Assembly: GCA_017387565.1 (NCBI GenBank)
Contig: JAFOEY010000046.1
Span: 1 to 64,000 of the forward strand
Length of the DNA stretch: 64,000 nucleotides
Direction of reading: 5' to 3'
Source: Lachnospiraceae bacterium
GTDB taxonomy: Bacteria > Bacillota > Clostridia > Lachnospirales > Lachnospiraceae
The position numbers and the translations under genes are program-made. Numbering within the stretch: the stretch's first letter is position 1; each line of letters opens with the position of its first letter. The notes beneath the pieces were generated by a model. The model ran no database searches, was not told where the DNA came from, and saw only the letters and a list, made by a program, of their open reading frames with translations. Below are positions 25,644-33,935 of the stretch, in pieces.

Positions 25644-25910
25644 TTAATCCTCTTCGATGACCTGAATTTCCAGATAGTCGAAGGGGATTTCTTCGATAAA
25701 ATTATCCTGATAAAACCGGGCTTTGTCATGTCTTTTAAATTCTGCGATTGTTTTTTCCAGCCAAATAGGATTGCTTAAATCAAAATCATAGCAGATTTTT
25801 TCCAATCCGCGAAAAATTTTATGTGTTCTGGTATCATTGCTGTCATCTTCGAATACCATATCCTGTAGGAGATGATTGTCTTTCCAGATTTTTCCCCAAA
25901 GTCGAAACAT
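25644..25910 (-). CDS. Conserved small hypothetical protein
   Basis: This 88-residue acidic protein (many Asp/Glu, ending IQVIEED) has no membrane segment or known motif. Predicted gene quality is good: GAGG lies nine bases before the ATG and codon use fits its neighbours. I recall similar short proteins in Lachnospiraceae but no function. Direction is opposite to its neighbours and it is followed by no other minus-strand gene. Confidence 0.6.
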   Translation of the reverse strand: MFRLWGKIWKDNHLLQDMVFEDDSNDTRTHKIFRGLEKICYDFDLSNPIWLEKTIAEFKRHDKARFYQDNFIEEIPFDYLEIQVIEED

Positions 25911-26007
25911 TTCCGATAACCTCGCCTGTTCGTTAGATTATTTTGTTTTGCTCATTAAATGTAATGGGTGTAACTTTCAGAGCTATTATAACAGAGAGTA
26001 TTCTTGT

Positions 26008-26134
26008 GGGCAATGCCCCAATCGGGCTGCTTTCTTATGTTTTATGGGTTCTCGAGGCTTGCAGCGTGCTATGGGTCTTTGCGTAACATGCTTAGTGTGA
26101 GAATGAAAAAAATGACCTTTTGACCCATGGTATC
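26008..26134 (-). repeat. Dispersed stem-loop repeat, copy 3 (diverged composite)
   Basis: Read on the minus strand it begins GATACCATGGGTCAAAAGG and later contains AAAACATAAGAAAGCAGCCC and CGATTGGGGC, matching the first part and the middle hairpin of the element at 36358. The first hairpin is degraded and the last stem-loop is missing. It occupies the gap between the small hypothetical gene and the alarmone synthetase gene. Confidence 0.6.
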
Positions 26135-26191
26135 ACAAAAATGAAATTATTATGAAATATTCGTAATCCTGACCACAAGTGTGGGTAGTTA

Positions 26192-26200
26192 TGTTATAAT
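26192..26200 (+). promoter_or_regulatory. Extended -10 promoter of the alarmone synthetase gene
   Basis: TG-T-TATAAT is a consensus extended -10 element, 100 bases before the start codon. No good -35 box is seen, as is common for extended -10 promoters. Confidence 0.6.
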
Positions 26201-26300
26201 GAAACATAGAAAACGGATGCAATATCCGCTCATTTGTGTTGGGGAGGGGAATATACGAATGAGGCAGAGTAAATGATTATTCACAGCAGGAGTGTAGCCT

Positions 26301-26942
26301 ATGGATTTTAAACCGGACAGGACGAATGATGTAAAAAGCTGGGAAGAGGTTGTATTAATTTACAATTCGGCCCTGAAAGAAATCGGAACGAAACTGGAAA
26401 TATTAAATGATGAGTTCCAGCATGTACATCAGTACAATCCGATTGAACATATTAAGTCGCGCATCAAAACACCGCAGAGTATTGTTAAAAAATTAAAAAA
26501 ACATGGATATGAATCAACTATTGAGAATATGGTAAAATATGTCAATGATATTGCAGGTATCCGTGTGATATGTTCTTTTACTTCCGACATCTACCGGATT
26601 GCGGAAATGATTATTAATCAGAATGATATCAAAGTGATTTCGGTTAAAGACTATATTTTAAATCCGAAACCCAGTGGATATAAGAGTTATCATCTGATTA
26701 TCAGTGTCCCGATTTTCTTATCGGACCGGATTGTGGATACCAAGGTAGAGATTCAGATCCGAACGGTAGCAATGGATTTCTGGGCAAGTCTGGAGCACAA
26801 GATTCATTACAAATTCGAAGGAAATGTTCCGGATCATATCCGTGATTCTTTAGTAGAATGTGCAGAGATTGTAGCGGATCTGGATGCAAAGATGCTATCT
26901 CTGAATGAAGAAGTGCAAAGTCTTGCGGAAAGTGATGCATAA
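26301..26942 (+). CDS. Small alarmone synthetase (GTP pyrophosphokinase, RelQ-like)
   Basis: This 213-residue protein is a stand-alone (p)ppGpp synthetase of the RelQ (YjbM/SAS1) type, making the stringent-response alarmone from ATP and GTP or GDP. The RelA/SpoT synthetase domain spans almost the whole protein; motifs seen are RIKTPQSIVKKL, NDIAGIRVICSF, KPSGYKSYHL, VEIQIRTVAMDFWASLEHK. It lacks hydrolase, TGS and ACT domains, so it is regulated by expression or by oligomer/allosteric control. AGGAG is eight bases before the ATG. It ends in a good terminator. Confidence 0.93.
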   Translation: MDFKPDRTNDVKSWEEVVLIYNSALKEIGTKLEILNDEFQHVHQYNPIEHIKSRIKTPQSIVKKLKKHGYESTIENMVKYVNDIAGIRVICSFTSDIYRIAEMIINQNDIKVISVKDYILNPKPSGYKSYHLIISVPIFLSDRIVDTKVEIQIRTVAMDFWASLEHKIHYKFEGNVPDHIRDSLVECAEIVADLDAKMLSLNEEVQSLAESDA

Positions 26943-26959
26943 TACATATTTTAGATAAG

Positions 26960-26987
26960 AAAAACCGACAGTGACTGTCGGTTTTTT
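26960..26987 (+). terminator. Rho-independent terminator
   Basis: AAAACCGACAG pairs with CTGTCGGTTTT around TGA, followed by a T-run; 18 bases after the alarmone synthetase stop codon. Confidence 0.92.
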
Positions 26988-27397
26988 GTTGCTCTCTTAT
27001 GCCGCTGAGAAAGACACGAAATCTTGTAAAAGCCGGCAGGCAAAGATATATATATTGTTTTGCCATAAAATGAGGAGTGCCCAGGCACCTTGCGGATACC
27101 TGGGCTATTATGAAAAAATTTATCTATGTCTGTAGTGCTTGCTTATCACTTGCACTACGTTGTTCAAATTTGATGTTTTTATAATACAACATAATTATGA
27201 ACAAAATATGAACATTGCATGAAAAAATAGTAAATTCCAACAAGATTATAAAAAATACACAAATTAAATTGTGCACATTGAACAAAAATGAAACGGATTT
27301 GGATAAAAAAGGGAAAGGTTGTCAAAGAATCTGATACATGATAAAATAACTTGAAATAGTGTCAAAAGTAAGAGCCATATTAACGGAGGAAGTTTTT
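26988..27397. other. Gene-free region with hairpins and repeat copy B
   Basis: These 410 bases have no clear gene. They contain repeat copy B at 27016-27053, a hairpin at about 27078-27104 (GCCCAGG against CCTGGGC), a second at about 27132-27158 (GTAGTGC against GCACTAC), and TATAAT at 27180-27185. They may include a small RNA or a structured leader for the coiled-coil protein gene downstream. Confidence 0.45.
27016..27053 (+). repeat. Short promoter-like repeat, copy B
   Basis: Third member of the family with 2736 and 13901: ACGAAATCTTGTAAAAGCC then GGCAGGCAAAGATATATA. A TTGTAA at 27024 lies 17 bases before TATATA, which allows a promoter reading. Confidence 0.45.
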
Positions 27398-28366
27398 GTG
27401 GATAATTTTATGGATAAACTTGCAAAAAGATTTAATGCAGGAGAAATGATCAGGGCGAATGCACAGGCAGAAGCACGAGATATGAAACGTCTGCAGGAAC
27501 GTACTGCGGAATATGAAAATATGATGCGTGAGATGCGACGTCTGAATTTAAAAAATGTGGAAGTGACAGAGCAGGTTCAGCAACTGATTCAGTGCGGAAT
27601 TGAGCAATTTGAAGGATATGGAACATCTGAGAATTTAATTGGAAAGAAACTGGAAGAATTGCAAGGCGACCTTGCTGCTGCTAAAGAAGGAATTTTAGAT
27701 AATGAAGCTGCAATGGAACGTCTGTTGGAAGATTTGCATCGGGAATTTTCCGATATGAATCAGGGAATTGACAATATTCGGGTGGATTTATCCGGAATGA
27801 ATCAGGGAATTGGCAATGTTCGGACGGATTTGTCTGGGATGAATCAGGATATCGGGGCTATCCGTATGGATTTATCCGGAGTGAATCAGGAAATGGGAAG
27901 CGTTCGCACAGACTTATCCGGAATGCAAAGTGACTTATCTGCTATGAGTGGCTCATTAAATAATCTCCAATATCAGTTTGCCGGATTTGATAACAGCATG
28001 CGTTTGTTGGAGCAGGCAGTCCAGGATAGTATGAATAAGGGAATTGATGCAGAGGCTTTGGCTCCTATAATGGAAAGCATTCGTGAGGTGCGCGAGATGA
28101 TAGCAGCAGCCGGAACCGGTGCTGAGATGACTGCTAAAAAAATGGAAGAACATGTGCATAGAGAAAATGTGCGGGTGTATCGTAATGTTCAGGCAGCCTT
28201 GGTAGATGAAACCGGAAAAAAGGCGCGGGAGATTAACTTAAGACTGGATCAGATGGAGGGAAGTCTGAAAAAGAACGGCGGGCTGAAAGTTATGATTATA
28301 ATAACGATGTTTGCTGCCCTTGTCTCTGCTGCATTACAGGTTCTTATGATGCTGGGAATGTTATAA
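27398..28366 (+). CDS. Coiled-coil protein with C-terminal membrane anchor
   Basis: This 322-residue protein is nearly all helical coiled coil, with a single membrane segment near its C-terminus (about residues 295-318), so it is probably tail-anchored with the coil in the cytoplasm. Residues 120-175 hold four tandem 14-residue units of the form MNQGIGNVRTDLSG, exactly two heptads each, encoded by four 42-base units at 27755-27922. The function is unknown; a scaffold or chemoreceptor-like role is only a guess. I chose the GTG at 27398 because GGAGGA lies seven bases before it. An upstream GTG at 27359 would give 13 extra residues that include the ribosome site. Confidence 0.7.
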   Translation: MDNFMDKLAKRFNAGEMIRANAQAEARDMKRLQERTAEYENMMREMRRLNLKNVEVTEQVQQLIQCGIEQFEGYGTSENLIGKKLEELQGDLAAAKEGILDNEAAMERLLEDLHREFSDMNQGIDNIRVDLSGMNQGIGNVRTDLSGMNQDIGAIRMDLSGVNQEMGSVRTDLSGMQSDLSAMSGSLNNLQYQFAGFDNSMRLLEQAVQDSMNKGIDAEALAPIMESIREVREMIAAAGTGAEMTAKKMEEHVHRENVRVYRNVQAALVDETGKKAREINLRLDQMEGSLKKNGGLKVMIIITMFAALVSAALQVLMMLGML

Positions 28367-28395
28367 AGAAATGTCATATAATAAGGGAATGTGCT

Positions 28396-29058
28396 ATGGG
28401 AAATGTGTCATTTAAACCGGGAAACATGTTGTATCCTTTGCCGGCTGTCTTAGTTTCCGTAACAGACGGTCAGGGAAATGATAATGTATTTACGGTTGCC
28501 TGGACCGGTACCATATGTTCGGATCCTCCGATGGTTTCGATTTCAGTCAGACCATCCAGATATTCCTATCAGATGATAAAGGATACCGGAGAGTTTGTGA
28601 TTAATCTGACTACGGAAAAGCTTGTGCTTGCAACTGATTTTTGCGGCGTCAGAAGTGGTCGGGATGTTGATAAATTTAAAGAAATGAATTTGACAAAACT
28701 TCCGGCGCAGAAGGTGAAAGCACCTCTGATTGGTGAAAGCCCGGTTCGTATTGAATGTCGGGTAACGCAGGAAATTTTGCTTGGAAGCCATACGATGTTT
28801 TTGGCTGTTGTTGAGGCGGTCTCTGTAGATGATGCCTACATGGATGAAAACGATACATTTCATCTCTCAACAGCAAAACCGATTGTTTATTCTCACGGAG
28901 AATATTATTCGCTAAAACAGGTTTTGGGAACATTTGGTTACAGTGTCAGAAAGAAATCTCCATCAGGACAGTTGTCCAATAAAAAGAAATCTTCAAGGGC
29001 TGGTTCGGATAAGAAAACGGCCGCTAAAAATAAGAATACCGGAAAGAAGAATACCTAA
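28396..29058 (+). CDS. Flavin reductase family protein with basic tail
   Basis: This 220-residue protein has a flavin reductase-like FMN-binding split barrel over about residues 1-175: YPLPAVLVSVTD, FTVAWTGTICSDPPMVSISVRPSRYSY and LGSHTMFLAVVEAVS are typical. The last 40 residues are extremely lysine-rich and look disordered; they may bind nucleic acid or be a simple-sequence expansion. It is different in sequence from the flavin reductase-like protein at 2219. AAGGGA precedes the ATG. Substrate unknown. Confidence 0.85.
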   Translation: MGNVSFKPGNMLYPLPAVLVSVTDGQGNDNVFTVAWTGTICSDPPMVSISVRPSRYSYQMIKDTGEFVINLTTEKLVLATDFCGVRSGRDVDKFKEMNLTKLPAQKVKAPLIGESPVRIECRVTQEILLGSHTMFLAVVEAVSVDDAYMDENDTFHLSTAKPIVYSHGEYYSLKQVLGTFGYSVRKKSPSGQLSNKKKSSRAGSDKKTAAKNKNTGKKNT

Positions 29059-29063
29059 CTGGA

Positions 29064-30635
29064 ATGAAACGGATTACAAAGTTTTATCGAGAAATAAAAG
29101 TAGTAAATATTAAAACTGCATATCTGATTCTTTTTCTTGCTCTGCTTTTTTTTCCTAATTTTCATAAAATCGAACATACCGGTAATAATATTTATACGGT
29201 CTATTTGGACGGTTATGAAGTCGGAACGGTAGATAATGAGGCTGATGCGCGAAACTATTTGCGTAAGGCCCGTACACAATTGATCAGAGAAAAGGGGGAT
29301 TTGGTATTCGCCAATGCCGAATTGACCTTGGAAGGCAGAGAATTGTGGATTGGGAAAGTGGATTCACAGAGCAGGGTTATAGACAACATGTGCAATGTTT
29401 TGCGGGATTCCAAGATGGCAGACCGCAGTCTGTCTTATATGATTAAAATTAATCAATTTACCATTAATATTAAAAATGCTGAGGAAGTAAAGGCTGTTTT
29501 ACAGGCTGCTCTCAATAAATATGATGATAAAGGGGAATTTCAGGTTGAATTAATTACAGATCCTGATCGGGAACTGAATGTTCTGACTACCAAAATAACT
29601 AATTCCCTTGACAGATATAAGGAAGCTACTGAAATGCCCCTTGCCGGATTGGACAAGGCATTTTATGAAATAGATAAGGAATCGGAAGAAAGTATCAAGA
29701 CTTCATTTGAGGATTTTGACTATGGGATGGTGGATTTGTACTATGACAATGATATTGAAGTCATAGAAACTTATTTGCCGGAGAGTGAGCTGACGGATAT
29801 TGCAACTGCGACTGAGATTTTGACACAGGATCAGGAAAAAAATTCAATCTATGAAGTTCAATCCGGAGATACTTTATCTGAGATAGCTCTTAAGGTCGAT
29901 ATTCCTTTAGATCGGATTATTGCAATGAATGAAATGCTGGAGGATGAAAACTCTACGATTCGTGTTGGGGATGAGCTGATTATAACGATTCCGGAACCGG
30001 CACTTTCTGTTGGAAGGCAGGAAGAAATTTATTACGAAGAAGATTATGATGCGCCTGTTGAATATATTTATAATGATGACTGGTATACAACAGAATCACA
30101 GGTTCGCCAACAGCCGTCGGCCGGACATCGGAATGTAGCTGCAATTGTTACATATCATAACAATAATGTGAAGGATACCCAGATTTTGAAAGAGCAGGTA
30201 ACCATTGCGCCTGTTGCAAAGGTGGTTGAAGTTGGAACCAAGACGCCGCCTACTTATATTAAGCCAATCTCCGGTGGCCGTCTGTCAAGTACTTTCGGTC
30301 GCAGAAGTGCACCGAAACGTGGTGCATCCACATATCACAGGGGGATTGACTGGGCTACTCCTATTGGTACTGCTGTTATGGCATCTTCTGCAGGTACCGT
30401 AACAAGAGCCGGATGGGGAAGTGGTTATGGATATGTTGTCTACATCAATCATGAGGATGGAAGACAAACCCGTTATGGTCATCTGAGCAAAGTGCTTGTT
30501 TCTGTCGGTCAAAAGGTAAAACAGGGACAAAAAATTGCACTTAGTGGTAATACCGGTGTGAGTACCGGACCGCATATTCATTTTGAAATTTTAATTAATG
30601 GAAGTCAGGTAAATCCTTTAAATTATCTGAACTAA
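29064..30635 (+). CDS. LysM and M23 peptidase cell-wall protein
   Basis: This 523-residue protein probably cuts peptidoglycan cross-links outside the cell. It has an N-terminal membrane segment (about residues 18-35), a LysM domain at about 264-312 (YEVQSGDTLSEIAL and RVGDELIITIPEP) and a C-terminal M23 (lysostaphin-type) domain at about 400-520. The M23 zinc residues are present: HRGID, GHLSK, and HIHFE. A G5-like or other linker may lie between, but I could not identify one. The ATG has only TGGA upstream, five bases after the previous stop, so translation may be coupled. Confidence 0.9.
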   Translation: MKRITKFYREIKVVNIKTAYLILFLALLFFPNFHKIEHTGNNIYTVYLDGYEVGTVDNEADARNYLRKARTQLIREKGDLVFANAELTLEGRELWIGKVDSQSRVIDNMCNVLRDSKMADRSLSYMIKINQFTINIKNAEEVKAVLQAALNKYDDKGEFQVELITDPDRELNVLTTKITNSLDRYKEATEMPLAGLDKAFYEIDKESEESIKTSFEDFDYGMVDLYYDNDIEVIETYLPESELTDIATATEILTQDQEKNSIYEVQSGDTLSEIALKVDIPLDRIIAMNEMLEDENSTIRVGDELIITIPEPALSVGRQEEIYYEEDYDAPVEYIYNDDWYTTESQVRQQPSAGHRNVAAIVTYHNNNVKDTQILKEQVTIAPVAKVVEVGTKTPPTYIKPISGGRLSSTFGRRSAPKRGASTYHRGIDWATPIGTAVMASSAGTVTRAGWGSGYGYVVYINHEDGRQTRYGHLSKVLVSVGQKVKQGQKIALSGNTGVSTGPHIHFEILINGSQVNPLNYLN

Positions 30636-30776
30636 CCATAAAAATATCCAAAAATAATTGTGAATCAGCCTCTCATAGCTACAAATTGACTGATTTTCAA
30701 TTTCTACATTTACAATTTCAATGGTTGTAGTATATAATATAATTTGATGTGTAGAAAAGAGTATCTGAGGTGCATT

Positions 30777-32069
30777 ATGGAGCAATATGCAATCAAAGGG
30801 GGAAATCCTCTGGTGGGCGAAGTCGAAATAGGCGGAGCTAAAAATGCAGCATTAGCAATTCTTGCTGCTTCCATTATGACAGATGAAACAGTTATTATAG
30901 AGAATTTGCCGGATGTTCGAGATACCAATGTTTTGATGCAGGCAATGGAAAGTGTCGGTACAACGATTCAAAAAATTGACCGTCATAGTATCAAAGTTAA
31001 TGGCTCGACTATTCATGATGTTGTAATAGAAGACGATTTTATCAAAAAAATCAGAGCATCCTATTATCTTTTAGGCGCTCTGCTTGGAAAGTATAAAAGA
31101 GCTGAGGTTGCGCTTCCCGGTGGATGTAATATTGGAAGCAGACCGATTGACCAGCACATTAAAGGGTTTAAGGCTCTGGGTGCGGAAGTTAAAATTTCAC
31201 ATGGATTGATAGTGGCACAGGCTGATAAACTGGTTGGAAATCATATCTATTTAGATGTTGTTTCTGTTGGTGCGACCATCAATATTATGATGGCTGCAAC
31301 ACTTGCAGAAGGTCAGACCATAATCGAGAATGCGGCAAAAGAGCCTCATGTAGTCGACCTTGCCAATTTCTTAAACAGTATGGGTGCGCGCATTAAAGGT
31401 GCCGGTACGGATGTTATTCGTATCAAAGGGGTAGAAAAGTTGCATAAAACTGAGTATTCCGTTATTCCGGATCAGATTGAAGCCGGTACATTTATGATTG
31501 CGGCAGCAGCAACAAAAGGAGATGTGACCGTTAAAAATGTCATTCCCAAGCACTTGGAATCTATTAGCGCAAAATTACAGGAAATAGGCTGTGAGATCGA
31601 AGAAAGTGATGATGCAGTGAGGGTGGTTTCTTCAAAACCCTTATCCTATACACAAGTTAAGACCCTTCCATATCCCGGCTTCCCGACGGATATGCAGCCG
31701 CAGATTACTATGACACTTGGATTGTCAAGCGGCAATAGTATTGTTACCGAAAGTATTTTTGAAAATCGATTTAAATATGTGGACGAACTTTCCAGAATGG
31801 GAGCATCCATAAAAGTAGAAGGTAATTCGGCTATCATTACCGGGGTTAGCAAATACACAGGGGCACATATCAGTGCTCCCGACTTAAGAGCCGGAGCAGC
31901 TTTGGTTATAGCAGGGCTTGCTGCAGATGGATTTACTATCGTTGATGATATTTTTTATATTGAACGTGGATATGAAGATTTTGACGAGAAGCTCCGTAGC
32001 CTTGGTGGTTTAATCGAAAAAGTTTCCGATGAAAAAGAAATACAGAAATTTAAATTGAGAGTATCCTGA
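30777..32069 (+). CDS. murA: UDP-N-acetylglucosamine 1-carboxyvinyltransferase
   Basis: MurA transfers enolpyruvate from PEP to UDP-GlcNAc, the first committed step of peptidoglycan synthesis, in the cytoplasm. The 430-residue protein has the N-terminal GGAKNAALAIL motif, the catalytic cysteine (Cys117, in GGCNIGSRPIDQH, matching E. coli Cys115, the fosfomycin target), and the C-terminal DLRAGAALVIAGLAADG. Because Clostridia often have two MurA paralogs, the other may lie elsewhere. The ATG at 30777 has GAGG seven bases upstream; an in-frame ATG at 30744 is weaker. It ends with a terminator. Confidence 0.95.
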   Translation: MEQYAIKGGNPLVGEVEIGGAKNAALAILAASIMTDETVIIENLPDVRDTNVLMQAMESVGTTIQKIDRHSIKVNGSTIHDVVIEDDFIKKIRASYYLLGALLGKYKRAEVALPGGCNIGSRPIDQHIKGFKALGAEVKISHGLIVAQADKLVGNHIYLDVVSVGATINIMMAATLAEGQTIIENAAKEPHVVDLANFLNSMGARIKGAGTDVIRIKGVEKLHKTEYSVIPDQIEAGTFMIAAAATKGDVTVKNVIPKHLESISAKLQEIGCEIEESDDAVRVVSSKPLSYTQVKTLPYPGFPTDMQPQITMTLGLSSGNSIVTESIFENRFKYVDELSRMGASIKVEGNSAIITGVSKYTGAHISAPDLRAGAALVIAGLAADGFTIVDDIFYIERGYEDFDEKLRSLGGLIEKVSDEKEIQKFKLRVS

Positions 32070-32093
32070 TACAATTTTATATTTAAGAAAAGT

Positions 32094-32128
32094 AAAAGCT
32101 GTACATCATAAGTGTGTACAGCTTTTTT
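32094..32128 (+). terminator. Rho-independent terminator of murA
   Basis: AAAAGCTGTACA pairs with TGTACAGCTTTT, followed by T residues, 24 bases after the murA stop. Confidence 0.93.
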
Positions 32129-32162
32129 GTATTAATGTATCTGTTCAGAGCCACCCCCGTAT

Positions 32163-32213
32163 GATACTTACAGATTGCTTCACATTTTGTGCTCCCGCAA
32201 TTGAACGTGATAT
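32163..32213 (-). repeat. Dispersed stem-loop repeat, copy 7 (last module, degraded)
   Basis: GATAC then AGATTGCTTCAC, TTTTGTGCTC and CGCAATTG matches the last stem-loop of the element at 36358, ending TATCAT. The end lies on the stop codon of the HD-GYP gene. Confidence 0.5.
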
Positions 32214-33343
32214 CATAGTATTTTTTCGATGGATAATTCCGGGTGCTGTGACAAATCAACAAAACCGTTTTCGGTTTTGATCATGGGTTTGGATAAGGTT
32301 GCGTGGTTGATATACACAATATCGCCTTCGGTTCCGTCAGAGAGCATAACCCGGTTGTTCATATAGGTGTTAACGACATTTTCCAAAAATTTCAAGATGA
32401 AAGCCGCTTCGTATTTTTGAAGCCCTTCTTTTTCAAATATCTCAATAACCTGAAAAGGACAAAGCGGACCGCGATAAACTCTTGCTGCTGTCATGGCGTC
32501 ATAAACATCGGCAATCGCAACAATTTTTGCAAAAGCATCGATTTTATCTCCTTTTAATCCAAATGGATAGCCGGAACCGTCACATTTTTCATGATGCATC
32601 AGAGCTGCATTTTTAATGTGATCGCTGATGTCCTGCTTTTTTAGGATATTATATCCTTCGATGGTATGTGTTTTCACGGTTTTGTATTCCGCGTCCGTAA
32701 GTTTCCCCGGTTTTTTAATCAACTGATCCGGAATGGCAAGTTTTCCGATATCATGAAGCAGACCGCATAAGGTTGCTGTCTCAATCTCTTTTTGGGAAAG
32801 ATTGAGCCAAGTAGCCAAAATATTACTAATCAAAGCAACATTCATACAATGAGCAAAAGTCAGATCGTCATACTGGCGCATATTATGCAGCATATTAAAA
32901 AACGACGCTGTATTAGATGCTCCGTCAATCAGATGTGTTGCCTGCTTTAACAAAGTGTCGGTATTGATCTTGGCGCCTTTTTGGACAATATCATTCATGC
33001 TGCTTTTGAATTCGTTGATGGTTTGATCAAAATCAGTTTTGTATTGGATAAATTCCGGACTGGACTTAATAAGCTCCGAATAGGGAGAAGTTTTTTGGGG
33101 AACATCCAAAACAGGTTCCGGTTTTGTTCCTGTCTCGTTGTCACAGTATGTAACAGGCGAATCAAACGGTTCGTCCGGATTATCTTTGACCTTTACATAT
33201 GGAATAGAATAAAATTCCAATCTTGTAATTATTTTGTCGGTTAAAACCATACCCTTGGGAATAATGAGCTGATTGGCATAGCTGAAAACGTCTTCTCCAA
33301 CAATCATGCCGGGGGTAAGGTTTGATCTGAGCAGTCTTTTCAC
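32213..33343 (-). CDS. HD-GYP domain protein
   Basis: This 376-residue protein has an HD-GYP domain (about residues 150-330), which usually degrades cyclic di-GMP. Metal ligands are visible in HCMNV, LLHDIGKLAIPD, LMHHEKCDGSGYP, and ADVYDAMTA. The GYP signature is fully kept (HHEKCDGSGYP), so catalysis is likely. The N-terminal 130 residues match no known sensor domain. AGAGGA lies five bases before a GTG start at 33343. It is transcribed away from metK. Together with the GGDEF protein at 12589 it suggests c-di-GMP signalling in this strain. Confidence 0.88.
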   Translation of the reverse strand: MKRLLRSNLTPGMIVGEDVFSYANQLIIPKGMVLTDKIITRLEFYSIPYVKVKDNPDEPFDSPVTYCDNETGTKPEPVLDVPQKTSPYSELIKSSPEFIQYKTDFDQTINEFKSSMNDIVQKGAKINTDTLLKQATHLIDGASNTASFFNMLHNMRQYDDLTFAHCMNVALISNILATWLNLSQKEIETATLCGLLHDIGKLAIPDQLIKKPGKLTDAEYKTVKTHTIEGYNILKKQDISDHIKNAALMHHEKCDGSGYPFGLKGDKIDAFAKIVAIADVYDAMTAARVYRGPLCPFQVIEIFEKEGLQKYEAAFILKFLENVVNTYMNNRVMLSDGTEGDIVYINHATLSKPMIKTENGFVDLSQHPELSIEKIL

Positions 33344-33632
33344 GATGTTCCTCTTTCAAACAAACAGTTTACTGGTAATATAATATTATACCTTTTTGGG
33401 CTGTAAAAAGTCAATGAAAGCCGGGAAATTGAAAATATAATTGAAAATATAACAAGCTGGGAAATTGAAAATATAACAAAACGAGAAAATAAAAATATAA
33501 CAAAAATAGAAAAATATACATTCAGATTGGCAAACATGAATCAAAAATATAAATTCATAAAGCAAATTGAGAATGCAGATATGGAAATGTCTGGAAAATG
33601 TCAAAAAATGTGATTTTAGAGAAGGAATGTAC
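33344..33632. other. A-rich leader between divergent genes with tandem repeats
   Basis: About 290 bases without a gene. A-rich imperfect repeats of GGGAAATTGAAAATATAAC are seen at 33418-33515 in at least three copies. The stretch ends at the metK promoter. Confidence 0.5.
33418..33515 (+). repeat. A-rich degenerate tandem repeat
   Basis: Imperfect copies of GAAATTGAAAATATAACAA, period about 20-24 bases, lie just upstream of the metK promoter and downstream of the divergent HD-GYP start. Confidence 0.65.
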
Positions 33633-33661
33633 TTGACGGAAAGCACAAAATTATATATAGT
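33633..33661 (+). promoter_or_regulatory. metK promoter
   Basis: TTGACG at 33633-33638, a 17-base spacer and TATAGT at 33656-33661. The transcript starts near 33668 and includes the riboswitch. Confidence 0.85.
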
Positions 33662-33695
33662 TTGTCTTAGATATGAAAATTCAATATTGGTAAGG

Positions 33696-33845
33696 CTCTT
33701 ATTCAGAGTGGTGGAGATACAGAGGATCAGTGAAGCCACGGCAACCCCTTAAGACAAAGGAAGGTGCCAACCTGAGCGAGATATTCGAACAATAAGAGGA
33801 TCTTTATGTCTAATCGGTCCGCTTTTTGTTGAAAGCGGTTTTTTT
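33696..33845 (+). ncRNA. SAM-I riboswitch with transcription terminator
   Basis: A SAM-I (S-box) leader controls metK. The closing stem pairs CTCTTATT (33696-33703) with AATAAGAG (33791-33798); the core has GTGAAGCCACGGCAACC and AAGGTGCCAACCTG, the SAM-binding consensus. The intrinsic terminator (CCGCTTT against AAAGCGG plus T-run, 33819-33845) follows. When SAM binds, termination lowers metK expression; this is known for the class and inferred here. Confidence 0.95.
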
Positions 33846-33935
33846 ATGCAAACCAGTAGTTGTCTAACGTTATGCTAAAAGAGAAATGTGTGGCAATTTG
33901 ACAGCTACTCCATCTATTTCTAGGAGGAAAGAAAA

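Noticed and set aside
25876-26100. Plus-strand frame of 74 codons in the gap after 25876
   Set aside because: It lies in a diverged dispersed repeat and overlaps a better minus-strand gene.
27016-27053. Cyclic di-GMP riboswitch near the CAAAGATATA sequence
   Set aside because: The GEMM core (paired GGGxC with CGCAAAGCC) is absent; only a loose resemblance to CAAAG remains.
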